Shown here: positions 11,858-24,121 of the stretch, one piece after another
Numbering within the stretch: the stretch's first letter is position 1
Layout of the letters: every line of letters starts with the position of its first letter
Assembly: GCA_025917655.1 (NCBI GenBank)
Contig: CP084620.1
Location: 1,488,001-1,552,000, forward strand
Direction: 5' to 3'
DNA from: Chlorella sorokiniana
Lineage: Eukaryota > Chlorophyta > Trebouxiophyceae > Chlorellales > Chlorellaceae
DNA length: 64,000 bases
The notes under the pieces: generated by a model
The model's input: only the letters and a program-made list of their open reading frames with translations
Told to the model about the DNA's origin: nothing
The model's database searches: none
Program-made: the position numbers and the translations under genes

Positions 11858-14800
11858 ATGGACGCGTACGGCGCCGACGACCTGCGGGCGCTGCCGAGAT
11901 CATCCCCGGCCGCCTGTACTTCCACTGCCTGCAGCAGCCCATGACGCTGACCACGGCGCCCCCGCCTCCATCTGCGTACACCTGGACGCCGACCTGATCT
12001 ACGAGCCCTTCTGCGCCGACTTTGGGCCCTGCAACCTGGCGCACACGTGGCGCTTCTGCCAGCGCGTGAACGAGCTGCTGCAGCGGGTGCGTGCGCAGCC
12101 TGGGGGCAGGGACGAGGAGCAGGTACTGCTCACGATGCCACGCATGGGGCGGGGGACAAGCGCTGAGGGGCTACGGAGAAACCCCCATCGGCTCCCCAAC
12201 TGGTGCCCTGCCTGCCGCGCCACCTTGCTCCCCGCGCAGGCCGGAGGGCGGCGCGTGTACCTGCTGGTGGGCAGCCACCCGCACAAGCGCTCCAACGCCG
12301 CCGCTCTGATGGGCATCTACTGCGTGCTGCACCTGGGCATGAGCCCCGAGGAGGCGTACGCACCGCTGCGCCCGCTGGAGCCCTTCACCGGCTTCCGCGA
12401 CGCATCCTGCGGCGTGCCCACCTACCAGCTGCCGGTGCAGCAGGTCATCGCGGGCATGTACCGCGCCAAGGAGGTGGGTTTGTGTGTTGAGGGGGTGTGG
12501 GCATCTGGGTGGCAGGGTCGGGCGGCAGCGCTGCGGCAGCCGTTGGCACAGCTCTCGAACCGCCTCGCAGCAGAGAGCTTACCCGGCTGCACGCGACCCT
12601 TGTCCAGGTCGGCTTCATCTCCTGGCACAAGGGCGAGGAGTTTGACGTGGAGGAGTACGAGCACTACGAGCAGGTGGAGAACGGCGACCTCAACTGGATT
12701 GTGCCCGGCAAGCTCATGGCCTTCTCGGGCCCCTCCGCCCAGCCCCGCCACTTTGGAGGCTGGCGCACGTACAGTGAGTGGGGTCGGCTTGGAATGCTGG
12801 GGGCTGTTGGACGCTGCACAGCGGCCCCTGTGGCAGCTACCCGCCTGCCCCCCGTTTGAGGGGCACACACCCACACCCCTCCGATGCCCCCCACCCGCCT
12901 CCTCTGCCCCCAGTGCCCGAGGACTACATCAACTACTTCCGGCAGCACAACGTGACCGCCGTGGTCCGGCTGAACAAGCGCATGTACGAGTCGTCCCGCT
13001 TCAGCGGCCACGGCGTGCGCCACCACGAGATGTACTTCCCAGACGGCACCTGCCCCTCGGAGCAGATCCTGCTGCGCTTCCTGGACGTGGCGGAGCGCGA
13101 GCCGGGGGCACTGGCGGTGAGCTGCTCCCTGCGACGGGTGGGGGCGCAGGGCCCTGGGTGGACTGCGGCTGAAAGGTGCCCAGTGGCAGTGCTTTGACCA
13201 GCCACGCGGGGCCAGACCAGGCTGGGAGCCCCTGCGCTCGAGTGCCGGCCCTGCCCGGCCCCGGCCGGGCCATTCCACCGCGCTTGCACCTGCACGGTGC
13301 TGCCCTCCCTCCCGATTCCACGCCCTGAACCCCCCCCCCCCCCCCACCCCCTCAGGTGCACTGCAAGGCTGGGCTGGGGCGCACCGGCGTGCTCATCTGC
13401 GCCTACATGGTCAAGCACTTTGGGTTCACGGCGGAGGAGGCCATGGGCTACATACGCGTGTGCCGCCCCGGCTCCGTCATCGGCCCCCAGCAGCACTACC
13501 TGGTGCACTACGGCCCGGCACTGCAGCGCCTGGGGGAGGAGATGCGGGCGGCTAAGGGCCTGCCCCAGCCTGCGGCCCCCGCCCCCCCGCCCCGCCGCCG
13601 CCCCCGCTCCGAAACGCATCGAGCTGCGTGCCGACGCGACGGCGGCGGCGGCTGCGCGCCCCGCACCCCGGGCCCCCTCCGCCCCTGCGCCCGTGCCCGC
13701 GGAGCGGCACGTGGCGGCGGCGGCTGCACAGCTGGGCCGCCTGGAGGTGCACGACGGTGAGCGAGCCCTTTAGCTTGTTGGCCTTGCGTTGTTGTCGATT
13801 TGTTTGTTGGGGGCGGCGTAAGCGCTGCTGTTCCTGCCGCCGATGGCCTTGCATGCTGCCTCCACCCCTATCGCCTGACAGCCCCCTGCCACCCACCCAA
13901 CCGCGCAGAGCCCGACTTCATGGTGTCTGTGCCCGCCTCCACCCCGCCCCCCGCCTCCCCCAACAAGCCGGGGCAGGCCCGCGGCGCCCCCTGCACATCC
14001 ACGTGTCGGTGCCAGAGGCGCCCGCGTGGCCTCCTGGCCATGCCCCCCGCCCTCCCCGCCCGCGCCCCCAGCGCCCCCGCCTCCGCGCCGCCACCCCCGC
14101 CAAGGCCGGCAGCACCAGCGCACCCAGCAGCGGCGCGGGTACCCCGGTGGCCGGCACGCCCGCCGCGCAGCGCCCCCGCCCTCCTCCTCCAAGCGCATGC
14201 TGGCGCCCAACGGCCAGCCCCGCAAGATCCCCATGGCCATGGACTTTGACGAGGGTGAGCGGGGCGGGGCTGGGCTGGCCAGCTGGCGGCTGCCTGCAGC
14301 TCGCCTGCCTCGTGGTGGGGCAGGAGCCGTCCGCCCGCTGCATGCCGGCTCACCCGTATTGCCCCGTACTGCTTGCCCCCGGCAGTCGCCCCCGCCGACC
14401 TGGAGGACCGGGACGCCGCCGACAGCTGGACCGTGGGCTCCCGCCCCCAGGAGGAGCGCTTCACGGGAGGCTCCCGCGTGGGCGCCTTTGCCGCCGCCGC
14501 GGGCGCGGCGCCTCCGCCTTTGTCGAGGCCTTCCGCTCCGTGGTGGGCAACCACCGCACCACCTACTCCTCCCGCCACTCCCCGCGCATTGAGAAGCGGA
14601 GGGAGCGAGCGGGGTGCAAAGCCCTGCAGCCGGCGGCGCAGTTTGGCCGCGCCTGCACCTCGGCTTGCAGGCGCAGCTGCAACCTAGGCAGGAGAACCTA
14701 CAGCCCAGGCAGCCCCACCCTGGACCAGCAGCGTGGCAGCGCTGACAGAACAAATTTACGGGCCGCAGCCGCCAACATCGGTGGGCAAGCTGCAGCTCAG

Positions 14801-14884
14801 GCGGCTGCCCAGCCCAACCACGGCCAGCAATGTGACAGCACCGAACAACCGACCAACGTATGCCCGCGTAGACGCCCCAGGTAG
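11858..14884 (+). CDS. CDC14: CDC14-type dual-specificity protein phosphatase
   Basis: CDC14 removes phosphate from Ser/Thr-Pro sites set by CDKs, acting in mitotic exit, cytokinesis or cilia depending on lineage. The N-terminal phosphatase-like domain ([70 protein letters not shown]) precedes [20 protein letters not shown]. The catalytic domain has [36 protein letters not shown] and the active loop [10 protein letters not shown], with the catalytic Cys codon at 13362-13364. [17 protein letters not shown] follows. Exons in the core join in phase with GT-AG introns. A long Ala/Pro/Arg-rich tail of lower certainty runs to the stop at 14884. Frame slips occur near 11890 and 11965. The Met at 11858 has a good GCCGCCATGG context. 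Confidence 0.9.
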
Positions 14885-15248
14885 CCAGAGCGTGCCCATT
14901 CATTCTAGCCCGGGCGAGGCCAGCCGCCAGCGGGAGCAGCGGCGGCGCGCCGGGCTGCCGCCGCCGCTTCGACGCCCCTGGCAGGCCTGTACCAAGGCCT
15001 CACAGCGCCCACTGTCCTGTGACCCCACCACACCTTAGCCCAAGCTTCCGCTCGCTTTTTCAAGGTTTCTTGTTCCCCTTTGCCTCCTCCTTGCCCCTGC
15101 ACTGACCAAACTGCTCCCGCGATAGACCGCCGGCAGCGTTGCGTGCCGCTCCGCCCGTTGCTGCGATGCACATGCAAATCTATCCAAGAATGTAACAGTT
15201 CACACGCGTGTGTATGTGCAAGGGCAGGGCGAGGCGGCAGCACGTCGC
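14885..15248. other. Shared 3' region of CDC14 (+) and amidase (-)
   Basis: About 360 bases of tail-to-tail 3' UTR. The minus-strand frame of the amidase stays open across it to 14905, but without family similarity. Confidence 0.5.
15191..15195 (+). terminator. TGTAA poly(A) signal for CDC14
   Basis: First clear plus-strand TGTAA after the CDC14 stop. It sits about 54 bases from the likely amidase stop, so the convergent 3' UTRs meet or overlap here. Confidence 0.45.
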
Positions 15249-18192
15249 TCAGCCAGCAAAGCTGCTGTCTCCATGCGGCGGCGTGCCGGGCTCTGGGCTG
15301 CTGCACTCTGGGAAGAGCGGCGGCGGGCCGGCGAGCCCGGCTCCCCTGCTCATAGGCGTACGCCAGCCGGATGATGCCGGGCTCGTCAAAGGGGCGCCCC
15401 AGGAACTGCAGGCCCGTGGGCAGGCCCTGGCCTGCGAGGCAGACGGGTGGGGGGCGTGCGCAAAAGGGGAGGTGGTTGGGCTGCGGGAAGCCGGGGGAGC
15501 AGGGGCGGGCTGGGCTGTTGAGCAGCCGCCGCAGGGGGCCGCCTGCTCTGCCGCCGCCCACCCGCCTCACCGGTGAAGCCCATGGGGACGGTGATGGCGG
15601 GCGCGCCGGTGTGCGGCGCAATCATGGGGCTGTTGTTGCCGCCATGGTCATCGCCAGGCTTCTCTCCCACCCGCTGCAGGCACGCAAGCGTTGGCCGTGC
15701 CCGTCGGCGTGCTGGAACGCAGGCAGGCAGGCAGGGGCAGGGGCAGCAGTCCAGCGGCAGCGGGGCACACGTCGACGAGCGGGTTCCGCCGCGAAGCAGG
15801 TCAGCCAGCGGGGCGGGCGCACCAGCGGCGGCGTGTTCCATGTGGGGTAAACTAGGGCAGCAACACCTGCCGCGTCCATGCTTTCCACCAGACGCTGCTG
15901 TGGGGTGCAGCAGCAGGGCGGCTGGCGTGGGGCGAAGCAGGGCGTCGCTACAGCGCTGCCCAGCCCCACCACCGTGCCCGCGTGTCGGGCGGGCCGCCTC
16001 GGGACAGACACCCTCGCCTTCCCCTGGGCAGCTTGCCTTCCTGAACTCTGTGCGGCAAGGGTCCAGCTGCCAGTCGGCGCATCCGCAGACCATCCCTACC
16101 GCGCGCATGGCAGGGCCCGGGTACTCCCCCGGAGGGTAGGCCGCACGCAGGGACGCCACCACCTCGTCAGCCACATCCGGGTGGTAGTCCCCAGACCTGG
16201 AAACAATGGGGGGCACGCGGGGGGGCACGCGGCGGGGGGGGGGCACGAGGCAAGGGGGGTTACTCATGGAGGACAGTAGAAACGAGCTGGAGATGTCAAG
16301 CCTGAACCCCAGCTGGCGCTGCCCTGTGCCTCTCCCCACCCACAGCAATCAAAGCTGACCGCCCAGCCCAGCGGGGCGGGGGCTCACCCAAACAGTTCCG
16401 CCAGGTTGCGGTGGCGGCTGCTGGCGTTGCCGGCCGCCAGGTACTCGTCCAGGCCTACCCTGAAGGGCGACTGGCAGGCCCACAGGTCCTCCCACCGCCC
16501 CGCCACGTTCCAGTGGCCTGCGCAGCAGTGCTCGGGGTATTGCGGCCCTGTCATCCAGTTGCCCTGACGCGAGCCTGAGCTGGTCACCGGCCATCAGACG
16601 CAGCCCGGCCGCCTCACCGATGGCAGGGCCCTCGCCGCCACGGTCGGCATCCCAGTCAGAGCCCAGCAGGTTGCCGGCGATGCGAAAGTCCACGAGTGTG
16701 GCGCCCGCCTGGCCCAGCGCGCCCAGCGCCGCCTGGAACAGCGCCGACACCTCGCCGTCCGCCCCGGCAGCTCGCTGATCTGGCGCAGCACGCCGACACG
16801 GGCCCCCGCCAGCCCCCGCTCGTCAAAAACTGGGTGTAGTTGGCTGGCAGCGTGAGGTTGAGCTGGGCCAGGGTGTGGTTGTCGAGCGGGTCAGGACCCA
16901 CCATCGCCTCAAACACCCGCACCGCATCCTCCACCGTGCGCGCAAGGGGACCCACTGCAGCAGTACGGTGGGAGCTTGGTGTGAGCTATGCTCCAGGCTT
17001 GGCCTGCTTCACATGCTCCCCAGCAGCACAACCGCTCTCTGCACCCACCCGTGTCTCGGTCCCGACGCAGCGGCACCACCCCAGTGCGGCTGACCAGGCC
17101 CAGGGAGGGGCGCAGGCCCACCAGCGACGTGTGGCTGGCGGGCCCGCGCGCGCTGTTGCCCGTGTCGGTGCCCAGGGCCGCCATGCCAAGGCTGGCGGCG
17201 CAGGCGGCTGCCGACCCCCGCTGCTGCCCGCGGGGAGTGGCTGAGGGAGTAGGGGTTGCGCACGACGCCCGACACGCTGCGGAAGGGCGGGAGGGCCGGC
17301 GTGGGTTGCGCTGGGGTAGATCAACACCCGGCAGGGATTCTCCGGGGGAAGAGGGGGGCCAGATTCGCCTCGACATCAGCCAAGGCCAGCGTGCCTGGAG
17401 ATGGTGAAGGATGGAAAAAACCAAACTCCCCCATGGCCGTCTTGGCCAGCACCAGCGCGCCCCGCTGCTGCAGCAGCCCAATGATGTGGGCATCCTGCGG
17501 CGGGAAGTTGTCGTCCAGGCCGACGCTGCCTGCGGGCCGGGGATGGAGGGGGCAGGGGGCTGGGGACCCGAGCGCTGTGCCTGACGCTCTCCAGCCTATG
17601 CCGCACTGCCAGGCATGCGTGTGGCCAGGCCCGCACCAGCCGTGGTCCCTCTGCTGCTGCCTCCTTGCCTGCCGTCGTGGCCAGGCCCCGCACGTCGATG
17701 TTGTCCTTCACCAGCAGCGGCACGCAGAAGAGCGGGGGAAGGGCGCCCGCTCCGCGCACCCGCGCCTCGGCCAGCTGCCCATCCAGCTGCGCGGCCCGCC
17801 GCACGGCGGCTGGGTGCACCGCGCGGATGGAGTTGAGCTGCATGCGCTGGTCCAGGGCCGCTATGCGCTGCAGGTAGGCCGCCACCAGGCTGCTGCACGT
17901 CAGCCGCCCCGCCAGCATGTCGGCGTGGGCCCCCGATCGTCTTCTCCACCACCGACACCTGCGGGGCCCCGGAGCTGCACAGCCCCTCCCACAGCTGGCG
18001 CGCGCTCAGGCCTGCCGGGCCCAAGCTGTCCAGGTTGATCGTGGGCTGAGCCGCGGCGGCGGGCAGGGCAGCCAGGCGCAGCCATGGCGGCCCGCTGCTG
18101 CCCCCTTGCTGGCCTCCCAGCGCCTGCTGCCCTTCAAAACCTGCTGATAGCAGAGTGAGCCATGCTGCCGCCAGCCGGAGCTTGGCGGCCAT
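15249..18192 (-). CDS. Amidase-signature family hydrolase with N-terminal signal sequence
   Basis: A Ser-cisSer-Lys hydrolase of the GatA/FAAH superfamily, cleaving an unknown amide. The Met at 18192 opens a hydrophobic signal-like start ([20 protein letters not shown]), suggesting entry to the secretory route. Next come [18 protein letters not shown], the catalytic-lysine segment [17 protein letters not shown], and [13 protein letters not shown]. The signature [20 protein letters not shown] then [13 protein letters not shown] holds the catalytic serines. The end has [27 protein letters not shown] and [19 protein letters not shown]. After [13 protein letters not shown], a one-base shift near 15330 gives the family-typical RRPPP-type ending and a stop at 15249. 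The unshifted frame runs unsupported to 14905. The mix of domains fits the plant/bacterial amidase group better than the GatA subunit of the tRNA amidotransferase. The substrate is unknown. Confidence 0.85.
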
Positions 18193-18606
18193 GTCCCTCG
18201 GGGCAGTCGAGCACCCCTGGCTCCCCTCAGGCTGCGAGGTCTGGCTTCATTTCGGTTTTATTTTGCAGATGCAGTGAATAAGCAGCTGACCTATCCAAGG
18301 CACCTCATCCATCACGCAATTGATTGGTTGAAGAACGGAGGAACAGCTGGCAGGTGCAGTACTCGTGCACACATTAGGGTGCCTCCTGGTCTGCTTCATT
18401 CCTAGCTTGGGCCAGGCCAAAGGTGCCTGCCGTGATGTCGCATGCTTCTAGGCGCCTGGTTTGCGTACCGCCAGAGCCCCGTAACACATTACACCATGTC
18501 AACAAGTTGTCACTCAATTGGAACAGGCGAGCGGCGGAGCGCGAAAGGCGGAGTCATAGGCAGGTGGAGTCAGGTGCACGAGGCTGGGCGAGCATGCTCA
18601 AGAAAC
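18193..18606. other. Amidase promoter and RBM22 3' UTR
   Basis: About 410 bases without a gene, noticeably less GC-rich than the flanking exons. It contains the RBM22 poly(A) signal at 18489-18493. Confidence 0.5.
18489..18493 (-). terminator. TGTAA poly(A) signal for RBM22
   Basis: TTACA on the plus strand, 114 bases past the RBM22 stop on the minus strand. Confidence 0.6.
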
Positions 18607-20750
18607 TCATGGCCGCACCCCTGGCAGCGGTGGTGGCCCACCCGGCGGTGGGCGGGGAGCGCCCTGCTGCTGCTGCTGCTGCCGCTGGAAGGAGCCCATG
18701 GCAGAGGGGTCCTGAGAGGGGTAGTACGCGGCGCCCGGGGCCCACCGGCATGTAGGCGGGCGGGTAGGCGGCGCCTGAAGGGGGCCCCCGCTCCGCTGCC
18801 GCCGCCGTCTGCTGCTGCCGGCCGCGGTTGCTGCGGCTTGCCCCACAGCAGCTTCAGGCGATTGCCCTTGATCACGAGCCTGCGGGTGGGGGAGGAGGGG
18901 GGCAGGGGACGTGTGCAGGTTCGGTGCATGCCTGGCAGCCAAGGCAGCCCAAGGCAGCCCAAGGCAGCCTCAGCCAGCTGTCCCGCCCGGAGGAGGGCAC
19001 CCAGGCAGCGGCCTCACTTGTTGGCCAGTTCGTCCGCCGCGCGCTCCGCGGGCCTCCCGCGTGGCGTACGTCACAAAGGCGCAGTTTCGCGAGGCCACCT
19101 TCTTGACCGAGCGCAGCTCCCCAAACGGGTAGAACTGGTCCCGCAGGTCGTCCTCGCTGATGTCGTCTGCAGAGGGGAGTTCAAGCAACAAGCTTTCAGC
19201 AGTGGGAAGACCACACGTTGGGCGACCCAGGTCCTGGGGCCAGGCCAGGCTTCGGAGCCGGCAACCAACCACCAGTGCAGGCCTGCTGAGCTGCCGCAAT
19301 ACGACCGGGGCAGGCATTCAGCAAGCACCGGAGGAACAGCGGCTGATGCGCGCACCTGCCACGCCGCCCACAAACAGCGTGCAGATGGTGCGGTCCTCCG
19401 GCGGCGTCAGCTTGCTCATCTTGGCTGCGCGGTCCATCATTTTCAGCGCCACCGGGTCGTTCACGCCGTAGTAGCGGTCCTTGATGTTCTGCTCGCTCAG
19501 GGGGCCTGCGCAGGGTGGGAAGGGGGCGAAAAGCAGGGTCAGGCGGCAGCAGGGGAGCAGGCACGGGAGCAAGACATGCAGAGCAGCAAGCAGTGGAAGC
19601 AAGCAGCGAGCGGCAGCAGCAGCAAGGCAGGCACCTGATGTGGGCATCTCGTGCCGGTAGGGGCACTCTGCGCCGCGCTTGCACTCGCCGCGCACGAAGA
19701 AGGAGCAGATGCGGGCGCGGTTGCGCTGGTAGTAGGGCTCCGTGCGGCGCAGCTTCATCAGCAGCTCGTTGGGCTTGTGCATCTCAAACTGGCTGCGGTC
19801 CAGGTCGCCCTCGACCTGCGTCAGCGGGACAGCGTGCGGTAAGGTTGCGGCGGCACCACAGCGCAAGACGGTCCAGCAGCGGCAGGGCAGCAGCGCTGCC
19901 GGAGAGGCTGGCAGGGCCGCCAGCTCTGCGCGGGAGCAAGGGCGCGCACCTGCATGCGGTTGAGCGCATACTCCTTGCCGGGGTCGCTCTCTGGCAGGCC
20001 CTCGTTGGCCATGCCCAGCGCCTGGTCGCGAACCTGCACCGGCAGGCCGTAGTCCAGGTCCAGCAGGCACACCTGCGATGGTGTGGGGGCAAACAGCGGG
20101 TGGGGCATTGCGCATGACGGCACAGCAACGGGAGGCCGCACCGGAGCCATCACACTGCTGCCGAGGCACAATCAACATGCGCTCGCATGCAGCCGACCGT
20201 TCAGTGGGTCACCTGGCACACATTCTTGGCCTTTGCCACCTCCTGACAGACGATGGTCTTCTTGTAACGTGCGTCATGCCTGGGCGCCACCGAAAGACGG
20301 TGTAGGGCCGGTTGGAGATGTGGCACTGCCCGCCATACTCGATCTGCGGCAAAGGGGGCGATACGTTGGTTGGGAACCGCACTGTGTGTTTAACAGGCGC
20401 CGCCGCGCACCAGGTCTCCACAGACTTCCCCGCTAGGAAACAAACACCAGGCGCCCCCGGCCGACCTCTTGGAGCGCTCACGACATACCAGAACATTAAA
20501 ACACGTGTTGTGAGCTCACCCTCTGCATCCTCACGAACGGATTGGGGCCCAGGCAAGTGCTGCAGACAATCGGGAAGTCGGACCTCTCCCAGCCGTCTTG
20601 CTCCTGCAACAACAAGTTGGTGGGACGTTAGACCGCTGACGGAGGGCAGACATCGCGGCGAGCGGCGATGCGAAGGAGCCCAGCAGTCTCGACCCTGCCG
20701 CACAGGCTTGCCTAAGAACTCACCGGGTCGTTCAGCAGTCGGGCCGCCAT
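18607..20750 (-). CDS. RBM22: Pre-mRNA-splicing factor RBM22/Slt11 (CCCH zinc finger plus RRM)
   Basis: RBM22 (yeast Cwc2/Ecm2 functions) contacts U6 snRNA and the intron in the activated spliceosome. The first coding exon is only 27 bases (20724-20750, reading MAARLLNDP). It is followed by the N-terminal Zn-binding part ([60 protein letters not shown]). The CCCH finger is [20 protein letters not shown]. The RRM runs [26 protein letters not shown] and [11 protein letters not shown], closing with [16 protein letters not shown]. The tail [11 protein letters not shown] matches the conserved C-terminal motif of animal RBM22. One frame slip lies between the RRM and this tail, near 18830. Confidence 0.92.
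18931..18970. repeat. Decamer tandem repeat in an RBM22 intron
   Basis: AAGGCAGCCC is repeated about three times, with a partial unit in front, between the last two RRM exons. Confidence 0.8.
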
Positions 20751-21032
20751 TCTGAGACTCGGCGACTCTGCCCGACGCCGGTCCTCCAGAAACTGTGCTC
20801 TCCGCTCTTTGTTGGGGCGCCTGTTGCTCGTGGAAGACTCTAGTTCAGCAGCAATGGAAAGGAGGAACCGCGGGAAGGAATGGCAGCGCTCCAGCGTTCA
20901 TTGAAGAAGACGTTCATGCCGCGCCGCCAGCTCACGTCGCCTGTGCATGCAACCTTTCCATGCAGACAGGAAGCCTTTTCATCCTGCTAGAAATGAGTAT
21001 AGACTGGCGCCGAAGTGGGAGTGTGGGCACTT

Positions 21033-24000
21033 TCAACGCCTGTGGCGCTGGGCACGTGCCTCCGCAGCTTGGAAAGCTGCCGCCGTCGCCTGCTGTCGCT
21101 GCAGGGCTCGGCACAAGGGCAGTTCCCGCTGAGCACGGTGCAGCAAACGCTGGAGGCGTGGCATCAACGCCCCATAAGGCTGCTGCTGAACGGATGACAG
21201 GTCAGCCTTTGGCCGAACGGCAGCCGACTGGAACGGGCCAGGCCCTCGCCGGGACTTGGTTGCGCCTGAAGCGGTCGAAGATGCCCGCCTCTTGGCCGGA
21301 GGCCCGTGGCTCCTGGCAGCCTCCAGCAGTTGTTCCAGGAACACCACCAGAGCCGCCACAAGCTGGTGCACTTTCCTGGGCTCGCTGCGCGCCGCTGCTT
21401 GCCACTCTGGTGAGGCCAGCGCTGCCAGGTCGCCTGCCGGGCTGCCCACGTACATCACCCCCGAGCCGCTGCCCTCGAGCTCCAACTGCAGCTGGTCCAC
21501 CACGCACAAGCAGACCTGCAACCGCAAGCAATCAAGCGTGCCTGTGACGGTGCGCAGTGCAAGAAGGCAGCCAGCCGCCCTGGGCGGCCCACCTCCCGGC
21601 CCCACCTCGTGGATTGCGTCCACCCCAGCCCTGAGGCCGTGCAGCGCCCACTGCAGCAGGGCCTCCTGCCCCAGCAGCATGTGCAGGTGCAGGGCGTGGC
21701 GGTACAGCACCTGCGCAAAGGGGGTCCAGCAGCGGTCCGACCAGGGCGGCTACCATCAGCGCCAGGGGCGGTGGCGGCCGGCACAACGGGAGGAAGCATG
21801 CACGGCGCATGATCACCCACCTTGAGTCGCTGCAGGCAGGGGTGGTGCTGTCGTGCCTCCGCCAGCGCCAGCATTGGCGCAAACATCTCCCGGTCGGGGT
21901 ACAAGTGCTCCAGCACGCCGAGAGCTTCAGCCAGCAGCGCCGGGCGTCCAGCAAGTCTGCCAGCCTGCGTGCGGGCGCGGGGAGCGTTGCGCGCCCCACG
22001 TCAAGGCAGCCGCGCCGTGCATCTCCCTCAGGGTGCACCTTCAGATTGCTTGCTGCAGCTCACCGCAGCACATCTAGCAGCTGCATGGCTTCCAGCAGCC
22101 CTGCGTGCGTCTCCCGGCCAGGCAAGCGACCAGCTGCTGCAGGGCGGCGTGCTCCTCCGCCGCAACGCCCGGCACCAGCAGCTCCGTCTGATGTGCTGCG
22201 CCTGACCCAGCCTTGCTCTGGCTGCCAGGGCTGCTGCTGCTGCCGCCAAAGGCACTGCTTTCCTCCAGGAATTCCCAGAGCCTTCGCATTTCGTTCGACT
22301 GCTGAGCCGCGCGAAGAAGGCAGCGGATGGCGGGGAGGGAAGGGTCTGCTGCCACCCTCAGCCACATGCTGCCAGGGCCTTGCTGGGCGTTGGCATCGGC
22401 GGCGCTGCCTGGCGCCGCACACAGGGCTGCTCGGGCGGCTTGTGCTTGGCGTAGGTTGTATGACAGGGAGGGAGGGGCCACAACCTCTCCCAGCCTGCTT
22501 GAGGCAGCGGCGCCCATTCTTTCCAGACCGTCACGAGGTTCCCTGCCCACAGGAACGTAAAAACGACAAGAAGTCAGTGTGAGCTGCTGCCAGCATTCCT
22601 AGGCATGCCTCGCACAACCCACCTTGCTCGTCCATCGCGCGTGCCACAGCCACAGCCTCCTGGCCTCCCACATCGGCTGCTGCCGCAGCAGGGGCGCCCA
22701 GGTCCCCGATCGTGGCCAACCCCTCGCGCGCTGCCTGCGCCACTGCCCACCGCTCGCTGCTCGCGGCCGCCTCCATGAAACGGTCCCGCCACACCGACTG
22801 GCGCCGCGCAGCATGGCCGCAGGGCTGCGTGGCCAAGGGGCCCCTGCCGGAGCTGGGTGTGGCGAGGGTGGGTCCTTGCCAGGTGGCGGCTGCCAAGTCG
22901 TACAGGAGCACCGCTGCGCCCGCCGGGCACCCAGCCTCCTGCCGTGGCTGCAGCAGCACCAACCAGCAGCTGCCCTGCAGCGGGAAACAGCGATAAATGA
23001 GGAATGTCAACGCAGCAGCGTGGATACAAACAAAACACTGAGCAGTATGCCAGAGAGCAGGCCATGGTTGCATGCACACCCACCCCGGCCAGGCCTACCA
23101 GGTAGGGTGCAGCCACAACGCTGCAAGCCTGGTGCGAGTGCGGGATGGCGATGCTTGACCCCGGGATGAGCCTCCAGGCGGAGCTCACAAACTCCAGCAC
23201 TCCCAGATTGCTGGGTGGCACGCCGCTGCTGCTGCTGCCGCTGGCTGGCGCTTGCGCTTGCAGCGTCAGGGCCAACAGCTGCAGGGCAGGGACAACCCTG
23301 GGGCTTGCGGTTACACATGAGCGCGCTTTCTGTACTTCTGCTGGCATGGCTCCGGACATGGAGTGCAAGGCAGAGCGGCACAAAGGCAGCAGCAGGCGGA
23401 CCATCAGCCTCACCCGGCCGTCGTGCACGCTCAGCGCCACCGGCTCATGCCCCGCCGGCCAGCTGGCTGGCGTGAGGTTCACAGTGGCTTCGCTGAGCAG
23501 CACGCAGTGCAGGCGGCGGCTGGCCTGCTCCAGCATCCAAGCCCGGCCATCAGCTTCATCCACAGCGCACAGCACAGGGCCAGACAGGGGACCGCACGCA
23601 ACCTCCACCACCCTCGCCGGGCAGCTGGGCGCGACGCGGTCGGTGCCCCCGGGGTGCAGGCGCAGCCTGAGCAAGCGCGTATTCGACCCTGGGTCTTCAC
23701 TGAAGCCAACATAGACGTCATGCTTGGCTGTGTGCGCAAAGGCGCATTGCAGGCCCTGCCACGCACTGCCGCCGCCGAACATGCCGCTCCGTGTCACGCT
23801 GCCGGCTGGCCCTGCCTGCTGCTCAATGGCGATGCACGGGCCATGCCCACACTCAACCCGGGCCACCAGGTATGCAGATCCATCACGCCCAACTGCAAGC
23901 GCGCGCTCGTGTATGCTGGCAGCGGGGCGGCTGCTCCCACCGGTGCTGGCATGGCCGCCGTCCTGCACCACCGTGAGCGTCCGCAATTCAGGCGGCGCCA

Positions 24001-24121
24001 CCTCGTATCGGAACAGCCCCGCTTCCTCGAGATCACGACAAAGATCGTCGAGGGGCTCCTTGTGACCGGGAAACAGCTGAGCAAGGAGCCAGGAAGGGTT
24101 TGTGGTCGCGGGAGTTCTCAT
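21033..24121 (-). CDS. Unrecognised large protein: strand-rich N-terminal half, helical C-terminal half
   Basis: Not recognised. The Met at 24121 opens MRTPATTNPSWLLAQLFPGH. About 350 residues follow that look like alternating strands (ALAVGRDGSAYLVARVECG, VYVGFSEDPGSNTRLLRLRL, PVLCAVDEADGRAWMLEQ), as in a beta-propeller or similar fold. Later exons are helical and Leu/Ala-rich (SLPAIRCLLRAAQQSNEMRR, LLDARPALLAEALGVLEHLY, VLYRHALHLHMLLGQEALLQ, VHQLVAALVVFLEQLLEAA). A basic stretch (PPAKRRASS, TKSRRGPG) could be a nuclear signal, and the last helix is QRLLHRAQRELPLCRALQRQ. Propeller-then-solenoid order is seen in some nucleoporins and in APC4, but no family motif supports either. Exon ends are approximate. 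That a gene exists here rests on long minus-strand frames joined by plausible GT-AG introns. Confidence 0.6.

Noticed and set aside
14905-15248. Extension of the amidase by about 115 residues to a stop at 14905
   Set aside because: It has no amidase similarity. A one-base shift restores the family ending and a stop at 15249.
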